A stretch of DNA of 64,000 nucleotides from positions 62,001 to 126,000 of the forward strand of contig NZ_JAKZFS010000004.1 of the NCBI RefSeq assembly GCF_022808915.1, given 5' to 3'. The stretch comes from Fundidesulfovibrio terrae. GTDB taxonomy: Bacteria; Desulfobacterota; Desulfovibrionia; Desulfovibrionales; Desulfovibrionaceae. Each line of letters begins with the position of its first letter. The first letter of the stretch is position 1. Shown in pieces: positions 35,610 to 44,025 of this stretch. The translations under genes and the position numbers were made by a program. The notes under the pieces were generated by a model that saw only the letters and a program-made list of their open reading frames with translations, searched no databases and had not been told where the DNA came from.

Positions 35610-37538
35610 ATGGAAACCGGTCTCGTCGATAGCTTGCTCAGGGAGGAGCGCGTCTTCCGCCCCCTGCCCCAGGTGGTGCGCGAGGCCAACATGGGCCAGC
35701 CCGAGCTCAAGGCCGCCCAGGCCCTGGCCGAGGCTGACTACCGCCTGTTCTGGGAAGAGCAGGCCTCCGACCTGGACTGGTTCGAGAAGTGGGAGCATGT
35801 GCTCGACGAGTCCAACCCGCCCTTCTACAAGTGGTTCCTGGGCGGCAAGTGCAACCTGGTCCACAACGCCCTGGACCGCCACATCCTCACCGCCAACAAG
35901 AACAAGCTGGCCATCGTCTGGGAAGGCGAGTCCGGCGAGTGCCGCAAATACACGTATTACGAGCTCTTCCGCGAGGTCTGCCGCTTCGCCAACGCCCTGC
36001 GGGCCATGGGCGTGGGCAAGGGCGACCGCATCCTCATCTATCTGCCGCCCCTGCCCGAGACCATCATCTCCATGCTGGCCGCGGCCAAGATCGGCGCGGT
36101 GCAGACCCTGGTGTTCGCCGGGTACTCTGCCCGGTCGCTTCGCGAACGCATCGAGAGCTGCCAACCCAAGATCATCGTCACCGCCGACGGCTTCTACCGC
36201 AACGGCCGGGTCATCAACCTGAAGTCCGTGGTGGACGAGGCCCTGTTCGGCCAGGACGGCGACTGCGTGCAGAGCGTCATCGTGGTGCACCGGGCGGGTG
36301 TGGAGCTGGACATGGTGGAGCCCCGCGACCTGCGCTACGAGGACCTCCTGCGCCAGGAGCGGCCCCAGTCCCCCACCGAGGTCATGGACGCCGAGGACCC
36401 GCTTTTCCTGCTCTACACCTCCGGGGCCACGGGCAAGCCCAAGGGACTTCTGCACACCCACGGCGGCTACATGGTGGGCGTGCACGCCACCTACCGCTGG
36501 GTCATGGACGTGAAACCCACGGACCTCTACCTGTGCACCGCCGACCCCGGCTGGATCACAGGCCACAGTTACGTGGTGTTCGGCCCCCTCATGGCCGGGA
36601 CCACCGTGGTGCTCTACGAGGGCCACCCGCTCTACCCGCAGGCGGACCGGCTCTGGGCCATCGTGGCCCGCTACGGCGTGACCATCCTCTACACCACGCC
36701 CACGCTGATTCGCATGCTCATGCGCTACGGCGGCCAGTATCCCAAGAAGCACGACCTCTCGACGCTCAGGTTGCTTGGCAGCGTGGGCGAGCCCATCGGC
36801 CCCGAGCCCTGGGTGTGGTTCCACAAGTACATCGGGCGCAGCGAATGCCCCCTGCTGGACACCTGGTGGCAGACCGAGACCGGCATGTTCATGGTGTCGC
36901 CGCTGCCCATCTCGCTTCTGAAGCCCGGTTCGGCCGGGCGGCCCCTGCCCGGCGTGGACGTGGACGTGGTGGACCGCAACGGCAACCCCGCCGGCCCCGA
37001 CAAGGGCGGCTTCGTGGTGGTGAGAAAGCCTTGGCCGGCCATGGCCCGCACGCTCTTCGGCGACGACGAGGGCTACAGGAAAGCGTACTGGGAGAAGATC
37101 CCGGGCGTGTACTTCGCGGGCGACGTGGCCAGAAAGGACGAGGACGGCTACTTCTGGTTCCAGGGCCGGGCTGACGACGTGCTGAACATCGGCGGGCACC
37201 GCATCGGCCCGGCCGAGGTGGAGGCGGCGCTGGTGGCGCATAAGGCCGTGGCCGAGGCCGCGGTGATCGGCGTGCCGGACGCCATCAAGGGCGAGGCGGC
37301 CAAGTGTTTCGTGGTGCGCCGCGAGGGCTGGGAAAAGGACTTCGACAGCGAGGTCGAGCTGATCAAGGCCCTGACCACCCATGTGAAGCGGGAACTCGGG
37401 CCGTTCGTGGACATCAAGGCCATCGCTTTCCGGGAGAAGCTGCCCCACACCAAGAGCGGCAAGATTTTGAGAAGGCTTTTGAAGGCCGAAGAGACGGGAT
37501 CAGCGCCCGGGGATTTGTCGAGTTTGGAAGAGGAGTAG
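35610..37538 (+). CDS. Acetyl-CoA synthetase-like AMP-forming acyl-CoA ligase
   Basis: A 642-residue paralogue of Acs. AMP-binding motif YTSGATGKPKG near residue 270, WWQTETG near 418, and PHTKSGKILRR near the C-terminus with the catalytic Lys. The N-terminal half is clearly diverged from the acs at 24595 (for example FLGGKCNLVHNALDRH). It may prefer acetate or another short acid such as propionate. It has its own leader and follows the LytTR gene. No transporter is adjacent. Confidence 0.9.
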   Translation: METGLVDSLLREERVFRPLPQVVREANMGQPELKAAQALAEADYRLFWEEQASDLDWFEKWEHVLDESNPPFYKWFLGGKCNLVHNALDRHILTANKNKLAIVWEGESGECRKYTYYELFREVCRFANALRAMGVGKGDRILIYLPPLPETIISMLAAAKIGAVQTLVFAGYSARSLRERIESCQPKIIVTADGFYRNGRVINLKSVVDEALFGQDGDCVQSVIVVHRAGVELDMVEPRDLRYEDLLRQERPQSPTEVMDAEDPLFLLYTSGATGKPKGLLHTHGGYMVGVHATYRWVMDVKPTDLYLCTADPGWITGHSYVVFGPLMAGTTVVLYEGHPLYPQADRLWAIVARYGVTILYTTPTLIRMLMRYGGQYPKKHDLSTLRLLGSVGEPIGPEPWVWFHKYIGRSECPLLDTWWQTETGMFMVSPLPISLLKPGSAGRPLPGVDVDVVDRNGNPAGPDKGGFVVVRKPWPAMARTLFGDDEGYRKAYWEKIPGVYFAGDVARKDEDGYFWFQGRADDVLNIGGHRIGPAEVEAALVAHKAVAEAAVIGVPDAIKGEAAKCFVVRREGWEKDFDSEVELIKALTTHVKRELGPFVDIKAIAFREKLPHTKSGKILRRLLKAEETGSAPGDLSSLEEE

Positions 37539-37574
37539 GGACCCGGTTAACTCTCGTTAAATAACGATCAGAGC

Positions 37575-37991
37575 ATGATACAATTATTGTTTAAAAGCAT
37601 ATTTTGTATTGTCGCGATAACTTTTTTGTTGCCTGCCTGCAGCCAGGCAGGTGCTTCTCCTTGCGATGGGATAAGCACGGTTGCCGATAACACTGGTCAA
37701 CTGGGTGAGGTGGTTGCGAAACAGTTGAATGTCGATAGCGTAGAAATATTGCGATCATTCTCTTTTGGCGGATGGACTATATTTTTTGTCGAAACACATG
37801 TGTCAGATGAGCCATTCGTGTTTTATTCAGGCGATCCGATTAAAAATAAATATATCGCTCTTTGGAGTGGCGCGGCTAGAATGGATGAAGAACAAGATAT
37901 TTATAATTGGGTGATTGTGAATGCGCCAGGGATTCCCATCGAACTTGCCAAATGTTTCTCCTGGCATGTCACGAAGGGGCGCGCAATGTAA
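37575..37991 (+). CDS. Small AT-rich putative lipoprotein
   Basis: A 138-residue protein with a hydrophobic N-terminus ending LLPACSQAG, which fits a lipobox with Cys near residue 22. The rest has no recognised domain; later Cys residues could form a disulfide. Base composition is much more AT-rich than neighbours, suggesting acquisition. No clear Shine-Dalgarno. Confidence that it is expressed is moderate. Confidence 0.6.
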   Translation: MIQLLFKSIFCIVAITFLLPACSQAGASPCDGISTVADNTGQLGEVVAKQLNVDSVEILRSFSFGGWTIFFVETHVSDEPFVFYSGDPIKNKYIALWSGAARMDEEQDIYNWVIVNAPGIPIELAKCFSWHVTKGRAM

Positions 37992-38035
37992 GTGCTGTAA
38001 GAAGCATAAAACGTTGTGTTCATTTGTGTTATTCC

Positions 38036-39061
38036 ATGCCGCCTTTTGTTGATCTTCTCGTCAATTGGAACCTCTCCTTCGTCCGCCTTCGTCCCGACCT
38101 CGCCATTCCCGGCAGCCCGGAGCGGTGCATTTGGCGTCACGTGGTGGAAGATGGGGAAGGGGGGCTGTGGCTGCTTGAGCAGCTGGGGCCGAATCAGGTC
38201 CAGCGCCGGGAGGCCATGGGGCAGGTTCTCGATGGTCTGGCCGGGCGAGGGTTGCATGGCCTCGCGCCGTACCGGCGGACCTCACCCGGTTCCTTCGTGT
38301 GCCGCGACCTCGGCCACTCCTGGCAGCTTTCCCCGTTCATCCTGGGCGAGCCCCTGATCCAGCCCGACTACCTGGACGACAGCGCCAGGGGTGACGCTCT
38401 CGGCGCATGGCTGGCGGCCTTCCGCCAAGCCTCGGACGGCCTTGCCCTGCCGCCGGGGCTCTTCCCGCTGGACCTGCCCGCCTACATCACGGACCTTCTC
38501 GACCGCATCGCCCGCGCCGGTCTGTCTCACGCCGGGGACGTTCAGTCCGCCGCTAACCGCCTGGCGGGGGGCGCCAGCCCTGAAATCTCGCGCCCGGCCG
38601 GGATCGACCTTATCCAGGTCCACGCCCGGGCCTCGCGCCTGCTCCCCGCGCTGGCGGAATTTTTCGAAACGTATGACGAACTGCTACACACTTTGTGCCA
38701 CGGAGACATCCATCCCCTGAACGTTGTCTGGGGCCCGTCCGCCCCCAATGCGGTCATCGACTGGGAGTTCTGCGGCATCCGCCCGGAAATCTACGACCTG
38801 GCCAACTGTCTAGGGTGCCTGGCCATCGAGGGCGACGGCGGTCTTTCCACCCCCTTCGCCCAGGCCGTGCTCGCGCGCACCCTTCCCGCCGGGCTCTTCT
38901 CCCCCGAATCCGCCCGCATGCTCGCACCGGCCATCCTGGCCACGCGCTTCGGTTGGCTTTCCGAGTGGCTGCGCCGCCGCGACGAGGAAATGATCACTCT
39001 CGAGCTCGACTTCATGGAGCACCTGTCCGCCACCGGCAACGGCCTGCTCCTCAACGCCTGA
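38036..39061 (+). CDS. Aminoglycoside phosphotransferase-fold kinase
   Basis: A 341-residue APH/choline-kinase family protein. Catalytic loop CHGDIHPLNVVW near residue 222 with the Asp base and Asn, and the metal-binding Asp in VIDWEFCGIRPEIYDLAN. It phosphorylates a small hydroxylated substrate; the substrate is unknown and antibiotic resistance should not be assumed. The ATG at 38036 lacks a good Shine-Dalgarno. A dispersed repeat follows the stop. Confidence 0.82.
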   Translation: MPPFVDLLVNWNLSFVRLRPDLAIPGSPERCIWRHVVEDGEGGLWLLEQLGPNQVQRREAMGQVLDGLAGRGLHGLAPYRRTSPGSFVCRDLGHSWQLSPFILGEPLIQPDYLDDSARGDALGAWLAAFRQASDGLALPPGLFPLDLPAYITDLLDRIARAGLSHAGDVQSAANRLAGGASPEISRPAGIDLIQVHARASRLLPALAEFFETYDELLHTLCHGDIHPLNVVWGPSAPNAVIDWEFCGIRPEIYDLANCLGCLAIEGDGGLSTPFAQAVLARTLPAGLFSPESARMLAPAILATRFGWLSEWLRRRDEEMITLELDFMEHLSATGNGLLLNA

Positions 39062-39079
39062 CCGACAGCGTCTCGCGAT

Positions 39080-39145
39080 TCCCCGACACCCCTATACGGG
39101 ATTCCAAAGGGAAGTAGTCCCTTTGGCCGCCGGAGGCCTCCCCCT
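39080..39145. repeat. Dispersed intergenic hairpin repeat, copy C
   Basis: Hairpin CCAAAGGGA/TCCCTTTGG (39104-39126) preceded by GGGATT and followed by GGCCGCCGGAGGC. The TCGCATCGATCG module is only weakly preserved here (TCTCGCGATTCCC). Confidence 0.75.
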
Positions 39146-39297
39146 TCTCAAATCACCCGCGCCTCTCCCAAGAAAAATCATCCTTCCCGCTCAAAGTTTC
39201 CCGCTTTATCGCCCCCGCGATAGTCCTCTTCCCCTCCCCGGGCTAGACCGCCACCATCCAAAAGCCGCATCCGCGCGGCGCATCCAGGAGGTGGCGC

Positions 39298-40854
39298 ATG
39301 GCCAACGGGTCGGTTGAGACCGTAAACGTATGCAGGGGAGGGCTCGGAACCTACATTTCCGAGAACCTCACCCTGTGCGGGCAGAGCGCCCGCGTGGCCT
39401 GGGCCGGGTACGCCGCGGCGTGGGGCCTGTTCTTCCTCATCAACTGCGTCCTACCGCTGCCCGAGGGTCTCAAGCCCGAGGGCATGTCCGTGCTGGCCAT
39501 CCTCCTGTGGGCTTCGGTCATGTGGGTCACCGAGGCCATGCCCGTGGGCATCACCGGCATATCCATACCCACGCTCCTGGTGCTCACCAGGGCCATCCCC
39601 TGGAACGGCGCCAACCCTCCCATGGGCCAGGTGTTCTCGGGCTTCACCACCCACGAGGTGTGGCTGTGCCTGTTCGCCTTCTTCGCCGGGGCCATCATCC
39701 AGCTCCTGAACATGGACAAGCGCATTGCCTTGGCCATTCTGGACAAGATCAAGGCCTCGAGCGTCGGGCGCATCATCTGGGGCATGTTCTGGGTCAACGT
39801 GGTGCTGGCCTTTCTGATCCCGGCGGCCAACGCCCGCGCGGCCACGGTGATGCCCGTGGTGCAGGGCATCACCAACCTGCTGGGCGACACCCCCCGCGAG
39901 CGCGAGGCCAAGAAGGCCATCGTGATCCAGTCCATGGTCTACGCCAGCATGATCTCGGGCATCTTCATCCTCACCGGCCACATGCCCAACCTGATCATGA
40001 CCGGCCTCTTCGAGAAGAGCGGCTTCAAGAACCTGGGCTACTTCAACTGGATGCTCCTGCACGCGCCCTACATCCTGATGTTCGCCATGACCCATTGGTG
40101 GGTGCGCTTCCACTTCAAGACGGGCGGCGTGGTCATCGCGGGCGGCCATGAGCAGATCAGGCGCAAGCACAAGGAGCTGGGCCCCATGACCCGGCCCGAG
40201 TGGGCCATGCTGGCGGCCTTCGTGCTGGTCGGCGTGCTGTTCATGACCGGCAAGGGAAGCCCCGTTGTGCTGCACAACTACCAGCTGGGCATCGTGGGGC
40301 TTATCGGCATTATGATCCTCTTCATCCCGGGGCTCTTCCCCTTCAAGTGGAAGGCCGTGCAGGACCGCACCATCTGGGGCACCTTCCTGCTGCTCGGCGG
40401 TGCCATCACCATGACCGACGCCATGAGCAAGTCCGGACTGGCCTCCTGGATGGCGGACCACATCCACCACATGGTGGAGGGCATGGGCTGGTGGCAGACT
40501 CTCCTGGTGATGATGCTGGGCACGCAGGTGCTGCGCATCGGCATGCTCTCCAACGTGGCGGCCGTGGCCATGCTGGCTCCCATCGTGTTCGCCATGGGCC
40601 CCAAGGTGGGGCTGCATCCGGTGGCCTTTACGCTGCTCATCTGCAACGTGGACACCTTCGCCTACCTCCTGCCCACGCAGATCACGGCGGCGGTCATTGC
40701 CTACGGCACCAATACTTTCTCCACGGCGGACTACGCCCGCTCCGGCTGGGTGTGCATCCTCATGGCCATCGCCTTCGGCATCTGCGTCATGGCCCCGTGG
40801 TACGCCATGCTCGGCCTGCCCGTGTGGAACCCGGCCGCTCCCTGGCCCTACTAG
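39298..40854 (+). CDS. DASS-family (SLC13-type) anion transporter
   Basis: A 518-residue inner-membrane protein with about 12-14 helices of the divalent anion:sodium symporter family. Two pseudo-symmetric signature loops are visible: IPAANARAATVMPVV near residue 178 and LSNVAAVAMLAPIV near 420. The usual SNT in the first is replaced by AANAR, which resembles the TPSNTARAGG loop of dicarboxylate exchangers (SodiT/DiT group) more than Na+/succinate symporters. AGGAGG precedes the ATG. The AprA-like flavoprotein gene starts 59 bases after its stop, so it probably brings in that enzyme's substrate or exchanges substrate for product. Confidence 0.88.
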   Translation: MANGSVETVNVCRGGLGTYISENLTLCGQSARVAWAGYAAAWGLFFLINCVLPLPEGLKPEGMSVLAILLWASVMWVTEAMPVGITGISIPTLLVLTRAIPWNGANPPMGQVFSGFTTHEVWLCLFAFFAGAIIQLLNMDKRIALAILDKIKASSVGRIIWGMFWVNVVLAFLIPAANARAATVMPVVQGITNLLGDTPREREAKKAIVIQSMVYASMISGIFILTGHMPNLIMTGLFEKSGFKNLGYFNWMLLHAPYILMFAMTHWWVRFHFKTGGVVIAGGHEQIRRKHKELGPMTRPEWAMLAAFVLVGVLFMTGKGSPVVLHNYQLGIVGLIGIMILFIPGLFPFKWKAVQDRTIWGTFLLLGGAITMTDAMSKSGLASWMADHIHHMVEGMGWWQTLLVMMLGTQVLRIGMLSNVAAVAMLAPIVFAMGPKVGLHPVAFTLLICNVDTFAYLLPTQITAAVIAYGTNTFSTADYARSGWVCILMAIAFGICVMAPWYAMLGLPVWNPAAPWPY

Positions 40855-40913
40855 AATCCGGCAACAGCCCGCAACACATACGCTTTCACAGACGATACAG
40901 GAGGAGAACCCAC

Positions 40914-42671
40914 ATGCCCCGCATGGCCCAAAACCCCCCAAGCCTGGACGCGGTCGAGACCGTCCGGGTGGACTGCGACATCCTCATCATCGGCGGCGGC
41001 AACGCCGGATGCTTCTCGGCCGTGGAGGCCGCCAAGATCGACCCCTCCCTCAAGGTGGTCATCATGGAAAAGGCCCAGATCATGCGTTCCGGCGCGTGCT
41101 CGGCGGGCATGGACGCCATCAACACCTACATCCCCGAGGGCAAGACCCCCGAAGATCTCGTCAGGTGGTGCCGCTCCCAGGTGGGCGGCGGGCCCATCCG
41201 GGAAGACCTGGCCTTGTCCAATGCGAAGGAGCTGAACGAATCCGTGGACGACCTGGAGCGCTGGGGCCTGCCCATCCTGCGCGACGAGAACGGCAAGATC
41301 CGCTACCGGGGCGCCTGGGACATCTCCATCCACGGCGAGCAGTTGAAGCCCATCATGGCCGAGAAAGCCATCGAGGCCGGGGCCGAGGTGTACAACCGCG
41401 TGGCCTGCACCCAGCTCTTGATGGACAACGGCCGCTGCGCGGGGGCGCTGGGCTTCGGGGTTCGCGACGGCAAATTCTACGTGTTCCGGGCCAAGGCCAC
41501 CATCAACGCCACGGGCGGCGCGGCCGGGCTCTACAAGAGCTACACCGCCGACGCCACGGACAGCCACCACCAGATCTGGATGTGCCCCTACTGCGTGGGC
41601 ACGGGATATGCGGTCGGAATCCGCCAGGGCGCGGAGATGACCTCCATGGAGCAGCGCTGGGTGGCCACGCGCACCAAGGACTTCTGCGGACCCGTGGACA
41701 CCATCTCGGTGGGCTACAAGGCGCCCATAATAAACGCCAAGGGCGAGCGCATCATGCAGAAGCGCTATGCCCACCTGGGCGCGGACAAGGCTCCGCGCTA
41801 CATCCGGGCCAACGCCCCCATGGAGGAGTGGCTGGCCGGACGCGGCCCCACCTACTGCGACACGCGCGGCATGAAGCCCGAGCTGGCCGAGCAGATGATG
41901 ACCGACTACCTGAACGAGCGCCCGAGTTTCGTGTTGTTTCTGGCCAGCCGGGGGCAGGACCCGGTCAAGGAGCCCATCGAGATCTACGGCTCCGACCCCT
42001 ACATCGTGGGCGGGCACACCCAGTCCGGCTTCTGGGTGGACCTTGACCGCATGACCACCGTCCCGGGCCTGTTCGCGGCCGGCGAGACCGCGGGCGGCAA
42101 CCCCAACAAGTTCGTTGGCGGGTGCGCGGCCGAGGGCAAGCTGGCCCTGCGCGGAGCGGCGGACTACATCAAGAATCTCGTCCTGCCCGAGCCGGACGCC
42201 GCCCAGGTGGCCGCCGAGAAGGCCCGGGTGTTCGAACCGCTCTTGCGCGGCGAGGACTTCGACGGCCTCAAGGCCCTGGAGATGGAAGAGCGACTGCAGC
42301 GCCTCATGGACGAATACGCCGGCGGCACCAGCCAGTTCTACCGCACCAACGAGGAACGGCTGGACTATGCGCTCAAGCACCTGACCATGCTGCGCGAGCA
42401 GACGAAGTACCTGAAGGCCGCCGACCTGCACGACCTCATGAGCGTGCACGAGGTCATCGACCGCATCGACGTGGCCGAGGTGCTCTGCCACCACCTGAAG
42501 TTCCGCAAGGAGACCCGCTGGCAGGGCTGGCAGACCCGCTCGGACTACCCCGAGGTGGATCCGGCCTATGATTGCCACGTGGAGAGCCGCCGGAATCTCG
42601 AGACAGGCGAGATCGAGACTTTCACCCGCCCCTACGAGCAGCTCGTGCCGGGCGACCGGTACAAGCCCTAA
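40914..42671 (+). CDS. AprA-like flavoprotein (adenylylsulfate reductase alpha family)
   Basis: A 585-residue FAD enzyme of the fumarate reductase/AprA superfamily. Rossmann motif ILIIGGGNAGCFSAVEAAK near residue 21; AprA-like stretches follow (MRSGACSAGMDAINTYIPEG, ATINATGGAAGLYK, GRGPTYCDT, MTTVPGLFAAGETAGG, and the C-terminal LKAADLHDLMSVHEVIDR and FRKETRW). The family Arg region is kept as RTKDFCGPV. It is about 70 residues shorter than sulfate-reduction AprA and differs where AprA has SGHKFSSGSHAEG (here GGNPNKFVGGCAAEG). With the ferredoxin gene 12 bases on it forms an AprBA-like pair. The substrate is unknown; APS is doubtful. Confidence 0.87.
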   Translation: MPRMAQNPPSLDAVETVRVDCDILIIGGGNAGCFSAVEAAKIDPSLKVVIMEKAQIMRSGACSAGMDAINTYIPEGKTPEDLVRWCRSQVGGGPIREDLALSNAKELNESVDDLERWGLPILRDENGKIRYRGAWDISIHGEQLKPIMAEKAIEAGAEVYNRVACTQLLMDNGRCAGALGFGVRDGKFYVFRAKATINATGGAAGLYKSYTADATDSHHQIWMCPYCVGTGYAVGIRQGAEMTSMEQRWVATRTKDFCGPVDTISVGYKAPIINAKGERIMQKRYAHLGADKAPRYIRANAPMEEWLAGRGPTYCDTRGMKPELAEQMMTDYLNERPSFVLFLASRGQDPVKEPIEIYGSDPYIVGGHTQSGFWVDLDRMTTVPGLFAAGETAGGNPNKFVGGCAAEGKLALRGAADYIKNLVLPEPDAAQVAAEKARVFEPLLRGEDFDGLKALEMEERLQRLMDEYAGGTSQFYRTNEERLDYALKHLTMLREQTKYLKAADLHDLMSVHEVIDRIDVAEVLCHHLKFRKETRWQGWQTRSDYPEVDPAYDCHVESRRNLETGEIETFTRPYEQLVPGDRYKP

Positions 42672-42683
42672 AAGGAGGACGCC

Positions 42684-43013
42684 ATGCCGCCCATTATCGA
42701 CCCCAAGAAATGCAACGGCTGCGAAGGCCGCGAAGAATCGTTCTGCGAGGAGGCCTGCCCGGGCGACCTCATGTACGTGGGCGCGGACGGCAAGTCCCAC
42801 TGCCACGCCAGCCGCGACTGCTGGGACTGCATGTCCTGCGTGAAGATGTGCCCGCGTAACGCCATAGAAACGCGCGTGCCGTACCAGCTGGGCTACCACA
42901 AGGCCACGCTCAAGCCCCTCATGGGCAAGAACAGCATCACCTGGAAGTGTACGGACATAAACGGCCAGACCGTCACCTACAAGTACCGCAACCGCCTGGA
43001 TATCAAGGATTGA
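42684..43013 (+). CDS. AprB-like two-cluster ferredoxin subunit
   Basis: A 109-residue protein with eight Cys in two [4Fe-4S] motifs of the AprB pattern: CNGCEGREESFCEEACP (first, with the AprB-like insertion) and CWDCMSCVKMCP (second). The following MGKNSITWKC... matches AprB's beta segment, but the protein stops there (RNRLDIKD), lacking the ~40-60-residue tail that wraps round AprA in sulfate-reducing enzymes. It should pass electrons to or from the flavoprotein encoded just upstream. AGGAGG-type site precedes the ATG. Confidence 0.88.
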   Translation: MPPIIDPKKCNGCEGREESFCEEACPGDLMYVGADGKSHCHASRDCWDCMSCVKMCPRNAIETRVPYQLGYHKATLKPLMGKNSITWKCTDINGQTVTYKYRNRLDIKD

Positions 43014-43192
43014 GGCCGCGAGGCGGCGGGACGGACGCGTCACGGCGCCTTTCTTCGCGCAGCCGGGCAGGGCCGCGGACATGCCTCGCGGTCCCGTTGC
43101 TGGAGCCGGGCTCCGGCAATGACGGAACAACGACCCGCTGGCGGGGGACGCGAGTTGCTCGCGCAAACCTCCGCCCGGGCCATGCCCCGGCC

Positions 43193-43220
43193 TTGACCTT
43201 GGCCGGGGCGGGCCTATGTT
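43193..43220 (+). promoter_or_regulatory. Sigma-70-like promoter of the Crp/Fnr gene
   Basis: TTGACC (43193-43198), 16-base spacer, TATGTT (43215-43220). Transcription would begin near 43227, right at the first ATG. A GC hairpin (CCCCGGCC/GGCCGGGG, 43185-43208) overlaps it. Confidence 0.5.
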
Positions 43221-43226
43221 GCGGGC

Positions 43227-43934
43227 ATGTCTTCGCATGGAACCCAGATGGACTGGCACCTGATCAAGGGCGGCTTCTTCGACGGCCTGGAGCGCGAGTT
43301 CGCGGCCTTCCGCGTTGTCGCGGACAAGCGGCGCATCAAGAAGAACGAGATCGTGTTCTTCGAGAACGACCTGTGCGACCGCTCCTTCTACCTGGACCAG
43401 GGCTCGGTGAAGATTTTCCGGGTGTCCCTGCACGGCAAGGAGCCCACCTTCTTCATCCGCTCGCCGGGCGAGATGTTCGGGCTGGCCGAGGTGGTGGGCG
43501 GGGAGCGCCGCAAGGCCTCCGCCCAGGCCCTGACGGATTGCGCGCTGCTGGAGGTGGCCCGCGACGATTTCCTCACGCTCATGCTCGAGCATCCCCTGCT
43601 GGCCCGGCGGGTGATCGAGGTGCTGGGCAAGCGCATCCGGTATCTCAGCGAGCAGTTGGAGAACGTGATGACCTGCGGCGTGGGCACGAGGCTCCTGAAG
43701 CTCCTGCTGTGCCTCTCCCACGACGAGATCGCCCAGGCCAGGGGCGGCCCGGTGGACGTGCCCGTGCGCCTCACCCAGGGACAGATCGCGGCCATGACCG
43801 GCTCCTGCCAGCAGACCGTGAGCGAGACCCTGGCGGCCTTCGAGCAGCGCGGGCTCATAAGCGTATCGCGGCGCAGCATACGGCTTCTGGACCCAGGGGC
43901 CATCGTGGACGCCCTGTCCGAGCCGGAATCCTGA
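43227..43934 (+). CDS. Crp/Fnr-family transcription regulator
   Basis: A 235-residue regulator: cyclic-nucleotide-like sensor domain (residues 20-140; FYLDQGSVKIFRVSLHGKE, SPGEMFGLAEVVGG) and a C-terminal winged helix (VRLTQGQIAAMTGSCQQTVSETLAAFEQRGLI). It lacks the N-terminal Cys cluster of oxygen-sensing Fnr; Cys at 'CDRSFY' and 'MTCGVG' are unlikely cluster ligands. It lies 213 bases after the AprB-like gene on the same strand and may control the transporter-reductase genes. If transcription starts near 43227 the mRNA would be leaderless, or the ATG at 43248, preceded by GGAA, is used. Confidence 0.85.
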   Translation: MSSHGTQMDWHLIKGGFFDGLEREFAAFRVVADKRRIKKNEIVFFENDLCDRSFYLDQGSVKIFRVSLHGKEPTFFIRSPGEMFGLAEVVGGERRKASAQALTDCALLEVARDDFLTLMLEHPLLARRVIEVLGKRIRYLSEQLENVMTCGVGTRLLKLLLCLSHDEIAQARGGPVDVPVRLTQGQIAAMTGSCQQTVSETLAAFEQRGLISVSRRSIRLLDPGAIVDALSEPES

Positions 43935-44025
43935 CGGGGGCGTCAATTCGTGATTCCCCCATGGCGGCGCGCCCGCTCAAGGAGTAACGGGCAGGCAAAA
44001 GACGCATCAAACGGAATCGATTTCC

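Noticed and set aside
38036-39061. Antibiotic resistance kinase
   Set aside because: The APH fold is shared with many small-molecule kinases; nothing in sequence or context indicates aminoglycosides.
40914-43013. Canonical dissimilatory APS reductase (aprBA)
   Set aside because: Gene order, lengths, altered active-site segment and absence of sat/qmo genes nearby do not fit; annotated as AprBA-like.
40851-43946. Very long open frame (over 1,000 codons) on the minus strand opposite the AprBA-like genes
   Set aside because: It is rich in Gly, His, Val and Ala, typical of the complement of high-GC genes, has no domains, and the plus strand encodes recognisable enzymes.
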